Positions 8,624 to 18,129 of a DNA stretch of 64,000 nucleotides are shown piece after piece. The stretch lies in assembly GCF_023806625.1 (NCBI RefSeq), contig NZ_JAMTDX010000008.1, positions 124,001-188,000 on the forward strand, written 5' to 3'. Source of the DNA: Accumulibacter sp. (lineage in GTDB: Bacteria; Pseudomonadota; Gammaproteobacteria; Burkholderiales; Rhodocyclaceae). How positions within the stretch are numbered: position 1 is the first letter of the stretch; every line of letters starts with the position of its first letter. The notes below the pieces were generated by a model. The model did no database searches. It was not told the origin of the DNA and worked only from the letters and a program-made list of their open reading frames with translations. The position numbers and the translations under genes are program-made.

Positions 8624-9436
8624 TCAGCCGCGCAGGCGACGGCGAGAGAGCAGGGCGCCAAGCGCCGACAGCGAGAGGAGCAGCGTGCCCGGCTCGGGAA
8701 CCCGGGGTGGCGGGGCGACCTCGAGCGTCGTGGTGATGGCGAAGTTCGACTGCGTCGTGTGCCGCTCGGCGAAGAAGATGTCGAGATCGTAGAGCGTGCC
8801 GGCGCCGAGGCCCTTGGCCTTGAGGTCTTCCTCGGTAAAGCTCGCCGTCGCCGCGCCGTGCACCCCGCCGAGATCGAGCACGAGTTTGCCATCGACGAAA
8901 ACCCAGAGGTCGTCGTCGCCGGTGAAGCTGAAGATCCGGTCGGCACCCCCAGTTGGATCGCTGAACGCCACCTGACCCTCGAGATGCAGCGTGAAGTGGT
9001 AGTTGTGGGAACGGCCCTGATCGCCGTAGAGCTGTCCGTCGATCGGGAAGAACGCGCTGTTGCTGTAGGTGTAGGTTCCCGTCGGCCCCTCGACCAGGGT
9101 CAGCGACGCCGGCGTCGCCAGATTGTAGCCAGGCGTGTCGACGTACCACTTCGCGAAATTCGCCGCCGAAGACGCGCCCGCGGCGATGTTCGCGCCGGGG
9201 GTCGGCAAGCCCGCCGACAGCGTTGGCGAGACCATGCCCGTGACGACTCCCGGGATCGCACCCTCGAAGTCGGCGAGCTGGTTACAGACGCCGCTGATCG
9301 ACGGCGCGCAGAAGTCGCGGATCGTTCCGCCGAGGGTCACGCTGCCGCCAAAGCTGGCCGAGCTGAAGCCCAGCCCGAGGAGTGCGACGGCGGCCAGCGT
9401 CATGCGCCGGCGAGTGTTGCTGGTGGTTGAGGTCAT
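8624..9436 (-). CDS. Fibro-slime domain protein with PEP-CTERM sorting signal
   Basis: 270 residues. A signal peptide (about 8-31) leads into a fibro-slime domain recognised by FTGDDDLWVFVDGK (171-184), GGVHG (190-194) and a following DLDIFFAERH segment; this domain occurs in secreted adhesins and matrix proteins. The C-terminus (246-270) is a textbook PEP-CTERM tail: VPEPGT, a hydrophobic span, then RRR. Such tails are cut by exosortase and are tied to exopolysaccharide and floc formation. Two cysteines (43, 51) may form a disulphide. The ATG at 9436 has GGAGA nine bases upstream and places the signal peptide correctly. No exosortase gene is in the window. Confidence 0.9.
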   Translation of the reverse strand: MTSTTSNTRRRMTLAAVALLGLGFSSASFGGSVTLGGTIRDFCAPSISGVCNQLADFEGAIPGVVTGMVSPTLSAGLPTPGANIAAGASSAANFAKWYVDTPGYNLATPASLTLVEGPTGTYTYSNSAFFPIDGQLYGDQGRSHNYHFTLHLEGQVAFSDPTGGADRIFSFTGDDDLWVFVDGKLVLDLGGVHGAATASFTEEDLKAKGLGAGTLYDLDIFFAERHTTQSNFAITTTLEVAPPPRVPEPGTLLLSLSALGALLSRRRLRG

Positions 9437-9615
9437 GGTTCTGTTCTCCGGAAGAATGGGTTCGACGGGCGGAGCCGAGGTCGGCTCGCGACCCGCCGGA
9501 AGGTCTTCGCCCCGGCGGAAGCAGCGCCGAGCGGCTTCCTGACCGAGCAGAGCAAGACCGATGCCAGACGCTCCCAAGAACTCAGAATTCATCGTTAATT
9601 CAGCAGCCTGGAGCA

Positions 9616-9631
9616 AGCTGGCGATGTGCCG
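9616..9631 (-). promoter_or_regulatory. Weak candidate sigma-54 promoter upstream of the PEP-CTERM gene
   Basis: On the minus strand CGGCACATCGCCAGCT has GG and GC elements ten bases apart and the GGCAC of the -24 box, about 180 bases before the gene start. The -12 box is poor (CAGC for TTGC). It was considered because PEP-CTERM genes of floc-forming betaproteobacteria are known to depend on RpoN and the PrsK/PrsR pair. A chance match cannot be excluded. Confidence 0.2.
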
Positions 9632-9698
9632 CGGTCGCCCTCCCCGAAAAGCCGGAAAACAAATGTAAAATCGATCGACGAGCAATATTTCTCGCTGT

Positions 9699-10946
9699 TC
9701 AGAGCAGGATGCCGACGACGCTGCCGCACGACAGCGTGGCCAGCGTGCCCGAAACCAGCGTCAGCGGACCGAGTTCGACGACTTCGCTGCGCCGCGAGGG
9801 CACGATCGCACAGATGCCGCCAAGCAGGATGCCAAGGCTGCCGAGATTGGCAAAACCACACAGGGCATAGGTCATGATGACCCGACTGCGCGGGCTGAGC
9901 GCTTCCGGCGGCAGTCGCGCCATGTCGAGATAGGCGATCAGTTCGTTGAGGACGGTCTTCGTCCCGAGCAGCGAACCGGCGACCGCCGACTCTCCCCAGG
10001 GAACCCCGGCCATCCACGCCAGAGGTGCCATCAGCCAGCCGAGAACGCGCTGCAGCGACAGCGGGGCGCCGGCCACCTCCGGCAGCAGCCCGAGTGCCTG
10101 ATTGACCAGGCTGACCAGCGCGACGAGAACGATCAGCATCGCAACGATGTTGATCAGCAGATTGACCCCCTCGGCAGTGCCCCGCGTGATCGCCTCCATG
10201 GTGCTGCGGTCGGCCCGGGACAGGTGCAGGTCCCGGCCGGTTGGCGATCCCTCGGGCGGGACCAGAATCACCGAAAAGACGATCGCTGCCGGGGCGCTGA
10301 TGAACGATGCCGCGAGGATGTGGCCCAGGGCGTCGGGCACGACCGGCCCGAGAATTCCCGCATAGAGCGCCATCACGGTGCCGGCGACGCCGGCCATGCC
10401 ACCGCTGAGAATGATGAACATCTCGCCGCGGCTGACGCTGGCCAGGTAGGGCCGGATCAGCAGCGGCGCTTCGACCATCCCGACGAACACGTTCGCCGCC
10501 GCGGACATGCCCACCGCACCGCCAACGGCGAGGGTGCTTTCGAGGACCAGCGAAAAGGCATGCACCAGCCACGGCAGGATGCGCCAGTGATAGAGCACCG
10601 CCGAGAGCGCACTCATCACCAGCACCACCGGCAAAGCCTGGAAAGCGAGCACGAAGCTGCTTCCCGAAGCGGTCTCGGCGTAGGGCAGCGAGGCGCCGCC
10701 GAGAAAACCGAAGACCAGGCTCGTTCCATCGCGCGTCGCCGCAGCGATCGCCAGGAGTGCGTCGTTGCACGCCGCGAAGCTCTCGCGCGCCCCGGGCAGT
10801 CGGAAGATGAACAGCGTCAGGGCCAATTGGAGAGCGGCCCCGGCCAGGACGGTTCGCCAGGGGATCGCCCGTCTGTTTGCCGAGGCGACGACCGCCAGCA
10901 GCACCAGCAGCAGGTACCCGACACCGGCCTGAAGCTGCGAATTCAC
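9699..10946 (-). CDS. Concentrative nucleoside transporter, NupC/CNT family
   Basis: 415 residues with about ten membrane spans. The order NupC N-terminal segment, gate domain, and C-terminal domain is present, including GGMAGVAGTVMALYAGIL, LLINIVAMLI and the GFANLGSLGIL block near the end, all typical of CNT transporters that import nucleosides with Na+ or H+. Starts at the ATG at 10946. It is upstream of the PEP-CTERM gene on the same strand, with a 262-base gap and no clear terminator. No nucleoside catabolic gene is adjacent. Confidence 0.9.
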   Translation of the reverse strand: MNSQLQAGVGYLLLVLLAVVASANRRAIPWRTVLAGAALQLALTLFIFRLPGARESFAACNDALLAIAAATRDGTSLVFGFLGGASLPYAETASGSSFVLAFQALPVVLVMSALSAVLYHWRILPWLVHAFSLVLESTLAVGGAVGMSAAANVFVGMVEAPLLIRPYLASVSRGEMFIILSGGMAGVAGTVMALYAGILGPVVPDALGHILAASFISAPAAIVFSVILVPPEGSPTGRDLHLSRADRSTMEAITRGTAEGVNLLINIVAMLIVLVALVSLVNQALGLLPEVAGAPLSLQRVLGWLMAPLAWMAGVPWGESAVAGSLLGTKTVLNELIAYLDMARLPPEALSPRSRVIMTYALCGFANLGSLGILLGGICAIVPSRRSEVVELGPLTLVSGTLATLSCGSVVGILL

Positions 10947-11151
10947 GGCTGCTCATCCCCTGCCGCCCGCTGCCGCCCTCGGGTCAGCCAGAAGGCGGCA
11001 GACCTCGGGGGGCCGCGCCGGAACCGACAGACGGAAGGGTGCCGGATCAGCACATCCCGCCGTCTGAGCCGCGCTCGCACAGAGGCCCGGGAACGCCCAC
11101 GGCCTCTCCCGACTCCGCGAGCGCTCTGCGCCGACGTCGATCCGTCAGTGC

Positions 11152-11553
11152 TCACCGGCCAGCGGGCGGCCGCTCGCTGGGCGCCGCCCCCGACTCCCCG
11201 AACTCCGGACGGACCTGGCTGGCGCCGCGGTAAGCCGGCTGAATGTTTCCCTCCGGCGTCGGCGGCACGTTGCGCGGCCCGGCCGGCGAGGTCGGCGGCG
11301 GCTGCTCGGGTAGGAAGCGCTGGCCGTAGTTGCGCTCGTAGCGGTCGAGAAAGCGACGCATCTGTTCGTAATCCAGGCAAGTCATCGGCGTCAGGCAGCG
11401 GCCCCAGGGATCGTAGATCACCGCCGGCGGTGCGACCATTCCGAACGGCGTCCACCACGGTCCGACGATCACTTCGCCGCCAGCCACCACGGTGACCGCC
11501 CAGCCATCCGCGGCGATCAAGGGGACCAGCAGAAGCAAGAGAAATCTGCGCAT
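11152..11553 (-). CDS. Hypothetical exported protein, proline-rich C-terminus
   Basis: 133 residues; not recognised as any family. A short signal peptide (MRRFLLLLLVPLIAADGWA) is followed by an aromatic, glycine-containing segment with PWWTPFGMV and YDPWGRCLTPMTCLDYEQM (two cysteines, probably disulphide-bonded outside the cytoplasm), then a charged helix (FLDRYERNYGQRF) and a Pro-rich tail. Upstream of nupC on the same strand, separated by 205 bases that hold nothing I can name. Probably envelope-located; function unknown. Confidence 0.65.
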   Translation of the reverse strand: MRRFLLLLLVPLIAADGWAVTVVAGGEVIVGPWWTPFGMVAPPAVIYDPWGRCLTPMTCLDYEQMRRFLDRYERNYGQRFLPEQPPPTSPAGPRNVPPTPEGNIQPAYRGASQVRPEFGESGAAPSERPPAGR

Positions 11554-11800
11554 GGCGGTCAGTGTACCACCGGCTTGCTTGCCCGACCCGACCGTGAAGT
11601 CCGCGGGCGAGGGCTTGAAGTCACCCCGGAGACTCCACCTGAGGCCTCGCCGACCTCGCGGATGACAGGCATTTTTTTGCGCAAAGCACTCGCAGGGTGG
11701 CGATCGGTGGTAATATTTTTGATTGATCGACGTGCTAGCCGGTCAACCATCATGCTTTTGGCTCGTTACATAGTCTCCATTGTCGATAAGGAACCCCATC

Positions 11801-12040
11801 ATGAAGAATTCACTTCTGGTTGCTGCGATGCTCGCTCTGGCCGTTGCCGCCTGCGGCAAGAAAGAGGAGCCCAAGAAGGAAGAACCGAAGCCGGCCGCTG
11901 CCGCTCCGGCTCCGGCTGCCGCTCCGGCAGCCGCACCGGCTGCTGAACCCGCCAAGCCGGCTGAAGCTGCGAAGCCGGCCGAACCGGCTGCCCCGGCTGC
12001 CGCTCCTGCGGCCGCTCCGGCTGGCGGAGCTGGGAAGTAA
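11801..12040 (+). CDS. Small lipoprotein with Ala/Pro/Lys/Glu low-complexity tail
   Basis: 79 residues. The signal peptide ends in a lipobox (LAVAAC, Cys18), so the mature product is a lipid-anchored peptide of about 61 residues: a charged KKEEPKKEEPK start, then repeated AAP/PAA and PAKPAEAAKPAE units, ending GGAGK. The repeats look like an extended, PG-spanning linker. The chosen ATG follows AAGGA; an in-frame ATG seven codons earlier would spoil the signal peptide. A strong factor-independent terminator follows at once, so it is a single-gene transcript. No family is recognised; similar short Ala/Pro lipoproteins are common in betaproteobacteria. Confidence 0.8.
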   Translation: MKNSLLVAAMLALAVAACGKKEEPKKEEPKPAAAAPAPAAAPAAAPAAEPAKPAEAAKPAEPAAPAAAPAAAPAGGAGK

Positions 12041-12062
12041 GGCGAGCCGCCCACGCGGAGAG

Positions 12063-12089
12063 AAAGCCGGCGCGAGCCGGCTTTTTTTT
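12063..12089 (+). terminator. Rho-independent terminator after the small lipoprotein gene
   Basis: AAAGCCGGC and GCCGGCTTT form a nine-pair stem around a GCGA tetraloop, followed by a continuous T run. It begins 23 bases after the lipoprotein stop. Read on the other strand the same stem ends in a shorter T run, so it may also help end the MBL-hydrolase transcript coming from the right. Confidence 0.93.
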
Positions 12090-12223
12090 GCGCTGCGCAG
12101 GGCGGCGATCGAGGATTCCGGAAAACCCGGGAGTTCGTCGGCTGCTCCCCGGCCTGTCCAGACGTATCCAGCACTCCCCCGCGATCGCGACAGCCGCACA
12201 GGGCTTGCCCGCCCGGCAGCGGG

Positions 12224-12994
12224 TCAGAGGATCTGGCGCCAGGCGAAACCGCCCTCCTGGTCGGCTACCCCGATCCAGTCCTCGGTGCAGCCCAGGGCCT
12301 CGGCAAGAGCCCTGGCCGCGAGATGCGGACGATTGTTTTCTGCGCTGAGATGCGCGGCGACGACGTGCTGTAGATGATGCCGGTCGATCTGCGTCAGCAG
12401 CGCTGCCGCCTGATCGTTGGCCAGATGTCCGAGATTCCCGCCAATCCGCCGCCTGAGCACGGCAGGGTAACGCGAACTACCGAGCAACTCCGGGTCGTGA
12501 TTGCACTCGACGACCAGGCCATCGCAGTCCCGGAGAACATCGACGATATGCGCGGTGACAGAACCGCTGTCGGTGAGCACGCCGAGTCGGCGGCAACCAT
12601 CGCTGAACGTGTACTGGACAGGCTGCCGTGCGTCATGGGGTACGGGAAAAGGCTGGACTTCGAGCGCGCCGATGCTGAAAGGGGTTTCCCCGTCGATCAG
12701 CCGGCAGTCAGGCAACGCAGCCTCGCGCGGCCAGGCCGCCGCGCGCGTTCCATGAGTCAGGTACACCGGCAACCGGTGGCGCCGAGCCAGCGCGAGAACG
12801 CCGCCGACGTGATCGCCGTGCTCATGGGTGACGAGGATTGCGGTCAATTCGTCGGCCGAGACCCCGAGTCTCGACAGGCGCAAGCTCGCCGATCGCTGCG
12901 AAAACCCGCAGTCGACGAGCACCCGCGTGTCGCCGGCATCGACGATCAGGGCGTTGCCCCGGCTGCCGCTGCCCAGCGACGCAAAGCGGATCAC
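12224..12994 (-). CDS. MBL-fold metallo-hydrolase, YycJ-like
   Basis: 256 residues. Metallo-beta-lactamase fold with the metal motif THEHGDH (56-62), a downstream His in PVPHDAR, Asp in LTDSGSV and His in VVAAHLSAEN. The opening MIRFASLGSGSRGNALIV is typical of the YycJ/WalJ branch (RNase J/Z relatives), thought to be nucleases or phosphodiesterases. Its ATG overlaps the bamC stop by four bases. The dapA-bamC-hydrolase order is common in betaproteobacteria, but the substrate is unknown. Confidence 0.9.
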   Translation of the reverse strand: MIRFASLGSGSRGNALIVDAGDTRVLVDCGFSQRSASLRLSRLGVSADELTAILVTHEHGDHVGGVLALARRHRLPVYLTHGTRAAAWPREAALPDCRLIDGETPFSIGALEVQPFPVPHDARQPVQYTFSDGCRRLGVLTDSGSVTAHIVDVLRDCDGLVVECNHDPELLGSSRYPAVLRRRIGGNLGHLANDQAAALLTQIDRHHLQHVVAAHLSAENNRPHLAARALAEALGCTEDWIGVADQEGGFAWRQIL

Positions 12995-14133
12995 TTGAGC
13001 TGATCGTAGAGCAGACCGAGAATCTTCCTCGCCGTATCAGACTGGTCGACACCCCCCTCGGCGGACAGTACCTGGACCGTCGACCGGCTTCCCTCCTCGC
13101 GGACGAAGATCCGGTACTGGGTCTGGACCTTGCTCGACGAACTCCTGAACGGGTTCAGCCGGGCCAGGAACCCAGCGTCCTTCTTGTCGTTGTCCGATTC
13201 CGGATCGACATAGCGAACGAAGTACAGACCTCTCGATCGATCACGATCCTCGACGGTGAAACCGACTCGGTCGAGCGCCAGACCAACGCGTCTCCAGGCC
13301 CGATCGAACGACTCCTCGACTTCGAGCGTTCCGGCACCGTCGGCCCCGCGGGTCAGTCTCGCCCTTTCGGCGGGCTTTTCCTCAGCGGCCTTGACTGCGG
13401 CAGTCGCCCGCTTGTCCTCGGTGCCCAGGAAGACCATCAGGCGCCGGAGCATCTCGGCCTCGAGTTCAGGGTCGGCCGGACGCGGCTGCCATTTGGTCTG
13501 ATCCTTGCCTTCCGAGACGAAGATCTCGTACATCCCGCGGTGACTGACGAAGATGTCGATCGTTCCCGGGGTCACGCCGGGCTCCAGGCGAGTACGGAAC
13601 TTGTCGCGTTCAGCCGTCGAATAGACCGAATCGATGACCTTGCCGAGAATGTTGCGAATGAAATCCTGGGGGATCTTCGCGCGGTTCTCGGCCCAGTCGG
13701 TCTCCATGACCCCGGCGTCGGGCAACTCGAGCTTGATGACGAAGCCGTTTTCCTGCCAGAAGTCCTTGACCTGACCCCACAACTTGTCCGGAGAACCCGT
13801 CACGACCAGCCAGCGCTGGTTGCCCGAACGCTCGATGCGCGCCTTCTCGACCTCGGGCAGGACGTCGCTGCGCTGCTGGGCACGTCCAGCCGGCGAGCGA
13901 TCGGCCGTATAGGCCGAATAGGTGGCCGTCCCCTTGCCTGCGGTATCGGGTACCGCGTATCGGTCGTCACGCGTCGGAGAGGTCAGGTCCGGCGGCACTT
14001 CAAGAGGCGGCACGTTGCTGCTCGATGCGGTCTTGTATTCGATCCGCTTCGGTTCGAGCAGCGAACCACTGCACGCAACCAGCGCGCCGAGAACGACGAC
14101 CACGGCGCAACGGGAAAGAACTGCATGTTTCAT
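12991..14133 (-). CDS. bamC: Outer membrane protein assembly factor BamC (NlpB)
   Basis: 380 residues. Lipoprotein signal with lipobox LVAC (Cys21), then the unstructured N-terminal segment with VPPDLTSP that in E. coli BamC contacts BamD, followed by two helix-grip domains (about 90-215 and 250-375). Part of the BAM complex that inserts beta-barrel proteins in the outer membrane. Located between dapA and an MBL hydrolase; the stop shares ATGA with the next gene. Identity rests on lipobox, domain order and the dapA neighbourhood, as in E. coli. Confidence 0.9.
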   Translation of the reverse strand: MKHAVLSRCAVVVVLGALVACSGSLLEPKRIEYKTASSSNVPPLEVPPDLTSPTRDDRYAVPDTAGKGTATYSAYTADRSPAGRAQQRSDVLPEVEKARIERSGNQRWLVVTGSPDKLWGQVKDFWQENGFVIKLELPDAGVMETDWAENRAKIPQDFIRNILGKVIDSVYSTAERDKFRTRLEPGVTPGTIDIFVSHRGMYEIFVSEGKDQTKWQPRPADPELEAEMLRRLMVFLGTEDKRATAAVKAAEEKPAERARLTRGADGAGTLEVEESFDRAWRRVGLALDRVGFTVEDRDRSRGLYFVRYVDPESDNDKKDAGFLARLNPFRSSSSKVQTQYRIFVREEGSRSTVQVLSAEGGVDQSDTARKILGLLYDQLK

Positions 14134-14148
14134 CGCCGCTCCCCGCTC

Positions 14149-15027
14149 CTAGGCGATCACACCGGCCTGCACCATCGCCGCTCGAACTCGGGCATGGTAT
14201 TCGGGCGCAAGCGACGTCAGAGGCAGTCGCAACCCGCCTTCGATCAGGCCGAGCTGCTGGCACGCCCATTTGACGGGGATCGGATTGGCCTCGCAGAAGA
14301 GCTGGCGGTGAAGGCCCAGCAGGCGGCCGTTGACCGCCCGCGCCCGGGTCGCGTCGCCAGCTACGGCGAGCGCGCACATCTCATGCATCAGGCGTGGGGC
14401 GACGTTGGCGACGACCGAGATATCCCCACGGGCTCCCATGAGCATCAGCGCACACGCACTGGCATCGTCACCGCTGTAGACCGCAAAGCCCTCCGGCGCA
14501 CGCGCAATCAGCTCGATGCCACGGTCCATGTTCCCCGTGGCGTCCTTGATGCCGACGATATTCGGTATTTCCGCCAGGCGCAGAGCCGTCTCGTTGGCCA
14601 GATCGGCAACCGTACGGCCAGGAACGTTGTACAGGATCAGCGGAATGTCCACCGCTTCAGCCACCGATCGGAAATGACGGTAGAGCCCCTCCTGGGACGG
14701 CTTGTTGTAGTACGGAACGACGGACAGCGCGGCGTCAGCCCCGGCCCGATGCGCAAAGCGCGTCAGCTCGATCGCCTCGGCAGTCGAGTTGGCACCTGTC
14801 CCGGCAATCACCGGAACCCGACCGGCGGCCTGTTCGACCGCCACACGGATCAGCTCGCAGTGCTCGTCGAGGCTGACCGTCGGCGACTCGCCGGTCGTGC
14901 CGACGATCACGATCGCGTCGGTCCCCTCCTCGACGTGATGATCGACGAGCCGGCGAAGACCCGGCCAATCGAGGCTGCCGTCTTGGTGCATCGGGGTGAC
15001 TATCGCGACGATCGATCCTGTAATCAT
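14149..15027 (-). CDS. dapA: 4-hydroxy-tetrahydrodipicolinate synthase
   Basis: 292 residues, the usual length. Condenses pyruvate with aspartate semialdehyde, first step of the diaminopimelate/lysine branch. Schiff-base Lys161 in VGIKDATGN, Tyr133 in LILYNVPGR and the Thr pair in VGTTGESPT (41-50) make up the active site. Starts with ATG at 15027. BamC follows 15 bases downstream. Confidence 0.97.
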   Translation of the reverse strand: MITGSIVAIVTPMHQDGSLDWPGLRRLVDHHVEEGTDAIVIVGTTGESPTVSLDEHCELIRVAVEQAAGRVPVIAGTGANSTAEAIELTRFAHRAGADAALSVVPYYNKPSQEGLYRHFRSVAEAVDIPLILYNVPGRTVADLANETALRLAEIPNIVGIKDATGNMDRGIELIARAPEGFAVYSGDDASACALMLMGARGDISVVANVAPRLMHEMCALAVAGDATRARAVNGRLLGLHRQLFCEANPIPVKWACQQLGLIEGGLRLPLTSLAPEYHARVRAAMVQAGVIA

Positions 15028-15190
15028 GGGGTAATTCGGAGCCTGAGCAATTGACCGGGATAAATCCGCTCGGCAGACCCGGGCGGAGCGCGGAATACTG
15101 AATCACGGAATGTTGAATTCTAGCCCAGACTGGCCTGCGCCGGAGCGCCGGCGCACCCTTGAACCGGTGCACCGCGCGCAGGCACCGCAG

Positions 15191-16117
15191 TCAGATCTCG
15201 GCCAGGACGCGCAGATGGGCGACGACGCTGCGTGCCAGCGCCGACAGCGAGTAACCTCCTTCGAGAACCGAGACGATCCGCCCTTGAGCGCACTCTTCGG
15301 CGAGAATCTTCAGTTGCTCGGTGACCCACGCGTAGTCCTTCTCGACCAGCCTCAGGCCGCCCATCTCGTCCTCGTAATGGGCATCGAACCCGGCCGAGAC
15401 GAGAATCATCTCGGGCCTGAACTCGCGTAGACGCGGCATCCAGATGTCGCTGACCACACGGCGGAACTCGTCTCCGTCGGTACCCCGTCCGAGCGGCACG
15501 TTGAGCATGTTCGCTGCCGGATTCTCGGTGCCCGAATAGGGGTAGAAGGGATGCTGGAAGGTGCTGACCATCAGCACGCGCGGGTTTCCCTTGAAGCAGT
15601 CTTCGGTACCGTTGCCATGGTGGACGTCGAAATCGACGATCGCCACCCGCGACAGCCGGTAGGCATCGAGAGCATGCGCCGCCGCCACGGCGATGTTGTT
15701 GAAGAAACAAAAGCCCATCGCCGTCCCACGCTCCGCGTGGTGTCCAGGCGGGCGCACTGCGCAGAAGGCATTCTGCACCTCGCCACGCATCACCAGATCG
15801 ACGGCCAGGATGCCGGCCCCGGCGGCACGCAGCGCAGCCTGCCAGGTATGCCGGTTCATCGCGGTGTCCGGATCGAGGTGTACGATCCCCAACTCCGGAG
15901 CGGCGCGCTTGAGTCGCTCGAGATGCCTCGTCGTGTGGACGCGCTTCAGCTGTTCGAAGGTGACCAGCGGCGCATCGTGGTAGACGAAGTAGGAGTCGAT
16001 CCCCTGGGCGATCATGTGGTCGCTGATCGCGTTCAGGCGTTCCGGAGTTTCGGGGTGGTAAGACCCCATGTCGTGAAGCTGGCAGTCGCGGTGGCTGATG
16101 AATGCCGTCGTGGTCAC
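15191..16117 (-). CDS. Histone deacetylase-family hydrolase (acetoin utilisation / polyamine deacetylase type)
   Basis: 308 residues. Zinc-dependent arginase-deacetylase fold: RPPGHHAERG with the His126/His127 charge-relay pair, zinc ligands Asp164 and His166 in VDFDVHHGNGT and Asp245 in SAGFDAH, and the transition-state Tyr289 in EGGY. Bacterial members remove acetyl groups from polyamines, acetoin-related substrates or proteins; the substrate here is not evident. The GTG at 16117 is chosen because GAGGGA and AAGG lie just upstream and the conserved N-terminus begins there. A short hairpin without T run lies about 36 bases past the stop. Confidence 0.92.
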   Translation of the reverse strand: MTTTAFISHRDCQLHDMGSYHPETPERLNAISDHMIAQGIDSYFVYHDAPLVTFEQLKRVHTTRHLERLKRAAPELGIVHLDPDTAMNRHTWQAALRAAGAGILAVDLVMRGEVQNAFCAVRPPGHHAERGTAMGFCFFNNIAVAAAHALDAYRLSRVAIVDFDVHHGNGTEDCFKGNPRVLMVSTFQHPFYPYSGTENPAANMLNVPLGRGTDGDEFRRVVSDIWMPRLREFRPEMILVSAGFDAHYEDEMGGLRLVEKDYAWVTEQLKILAEECAQGRIVSVLEGGYSLSALARSVVAHLRVLAEI

Positions 16118-16195
16118 TATGGCCTTTCCCTCGCAGAAGGGTGGCGCCCTGGGGAAGTCGAATCTGAGGGACGTCGGGTTGCTCGCTGATGGTTT

Positions 16196-16225
16196 ATTAT
16201 CATCCGAATTGCACCACGACGACAA
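16196..16225 (-). promoter_or_regulatory. Candidate sigma-70 promoter for the HDAC-like gene
   Basis: On the minus strand TTGTCG (-35, 4/6) and GATAAT (-10, 5/6) are spaced 18 bases apart, about 80 bases ahead of the GTG start, in the 111-base gap shared with the divergent moxR gene. Confidence 0.4.
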
Positions 16226-16228
16226 GCC

Positions 16229-17154
<926 letters not shown>

Positions 17155-17155
<1 letters not shown>

Positions 17156-18129
17156 TGCGTGTCCTGGCAGTCCTCCAGCGCTGGCTCTTTCGCCTTGGCC
17201 ACGACGACCATTTGCCGATCGTCCTTGGCCAGCGGAGGATCTTCATCGTGCCGACGGCTGCCGGCCTGCTCTTTGCCATTGTCCTGCTGGTCATGCTCGT
17301 CGGCGCGATCAACTACAGCCTGAGCCTCGGCCATGCACTCGTCTTCCTGCTCGGCGGATTGGGGCTCGTCGGCATGGTGCACAGCTTCCTCAACCTGCAC
17401 GGCCTGCGCCTCACCCCCGGTCGGGTCCAGCCGGTCTTTGCCGGTGACGTCGCAAGCTTCGCTCTCGACGTCGAGAATGTCCGCCCGCAAGCGCGACGAG
17501 CGCTCGAGTTCGCCTTCGCCGGGCAGGCCATGGTCACCCTGGACCTCGCCCCGGCGAGCCGTGCGACGGTCGCCGTGCCTTTCGTCACGTCGCGACGCGG
17601 GCTGATCGAACCGGGACGCGTGACGCTCACCACGCGCTACCCGCTCGGCCTTTTTCGCGCCTGGAGCTATCCGCAACCGGCGTGGTGCTGTGTCGTCTAT
17701 CCGAAGCCGCTGCGCACCCCGTTGCCGGTGGCGACCGGCGGCACACCCGCCGACGATCGTCACGGCACGAGCGGTCGTGACGATTTCGCTGGCCTGCGCA
17801 CGCGGGAACCCGGCGACCCCACCCGACACGTCGCCTGGAAGGCCGTGGCCCGCCGGTCAGACGACCAGGAATTGCTCGTCAAGCAGTTCTCCGGTGCCCT
17901 GCGCGACGAACTGTGGCTCGACTGGGAGCGGACTCCCGCCAGGCTGGGCATCGAGGAGCGACTGTCGATCCTTGCCGGGTGGGTACTCACTGCCGACGAG
18001 CAGCAGGCGCGCTACGGGCTGATTCTGCCCGGACTGCGCATCGACCCCGGGCAAGGCGGGGTCCATCGCGGCAGTTGTCTGCGCGCCCTGGCACTTCATG
18101 AGCAGAAGCAGACCCGCGTTGGCGGCTAG
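17155..18129 (+). CDS. DUF58 domain protein
   Basis: 324 residues. Two N-terminal membrane spans (about 38-85), a beta-rich middle and the DUF58 core with GRDDFAGLRTREPGDPTR and HVAWKAVARR, followed by a von Willebrand A-like C-terminal part (LWLDWERTP). DUF58 proteins are fixed partners of MoxR ATPases. Overlaps the end of moxR by one base and the start of the transglutaminase gene by 32 bases, so the three are almost surely made together. Confidence 0.93.

Noticed and set aside
11880-12030. Possible CRISPR or tandem DNA repeat in the Ala/Pro coding stretch
   Set aside because: Repeats are codon-level (Ala/Pro) inside one lipoprotein gene, without spacers or regular period.
12838-15054. 738-codon plus-strand open frame across bamC and dapA
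   Set aside because: Opposite strand carries two clear genes with active-site motifs; the plus frame shows only antisense-type composition.
15136-15155. Hairpin TGCGCCGG/CCGGCGCA after the HDAC-like gene
   Set aside because: Well-paired but with no T run on either strand, so not called as a terminator.
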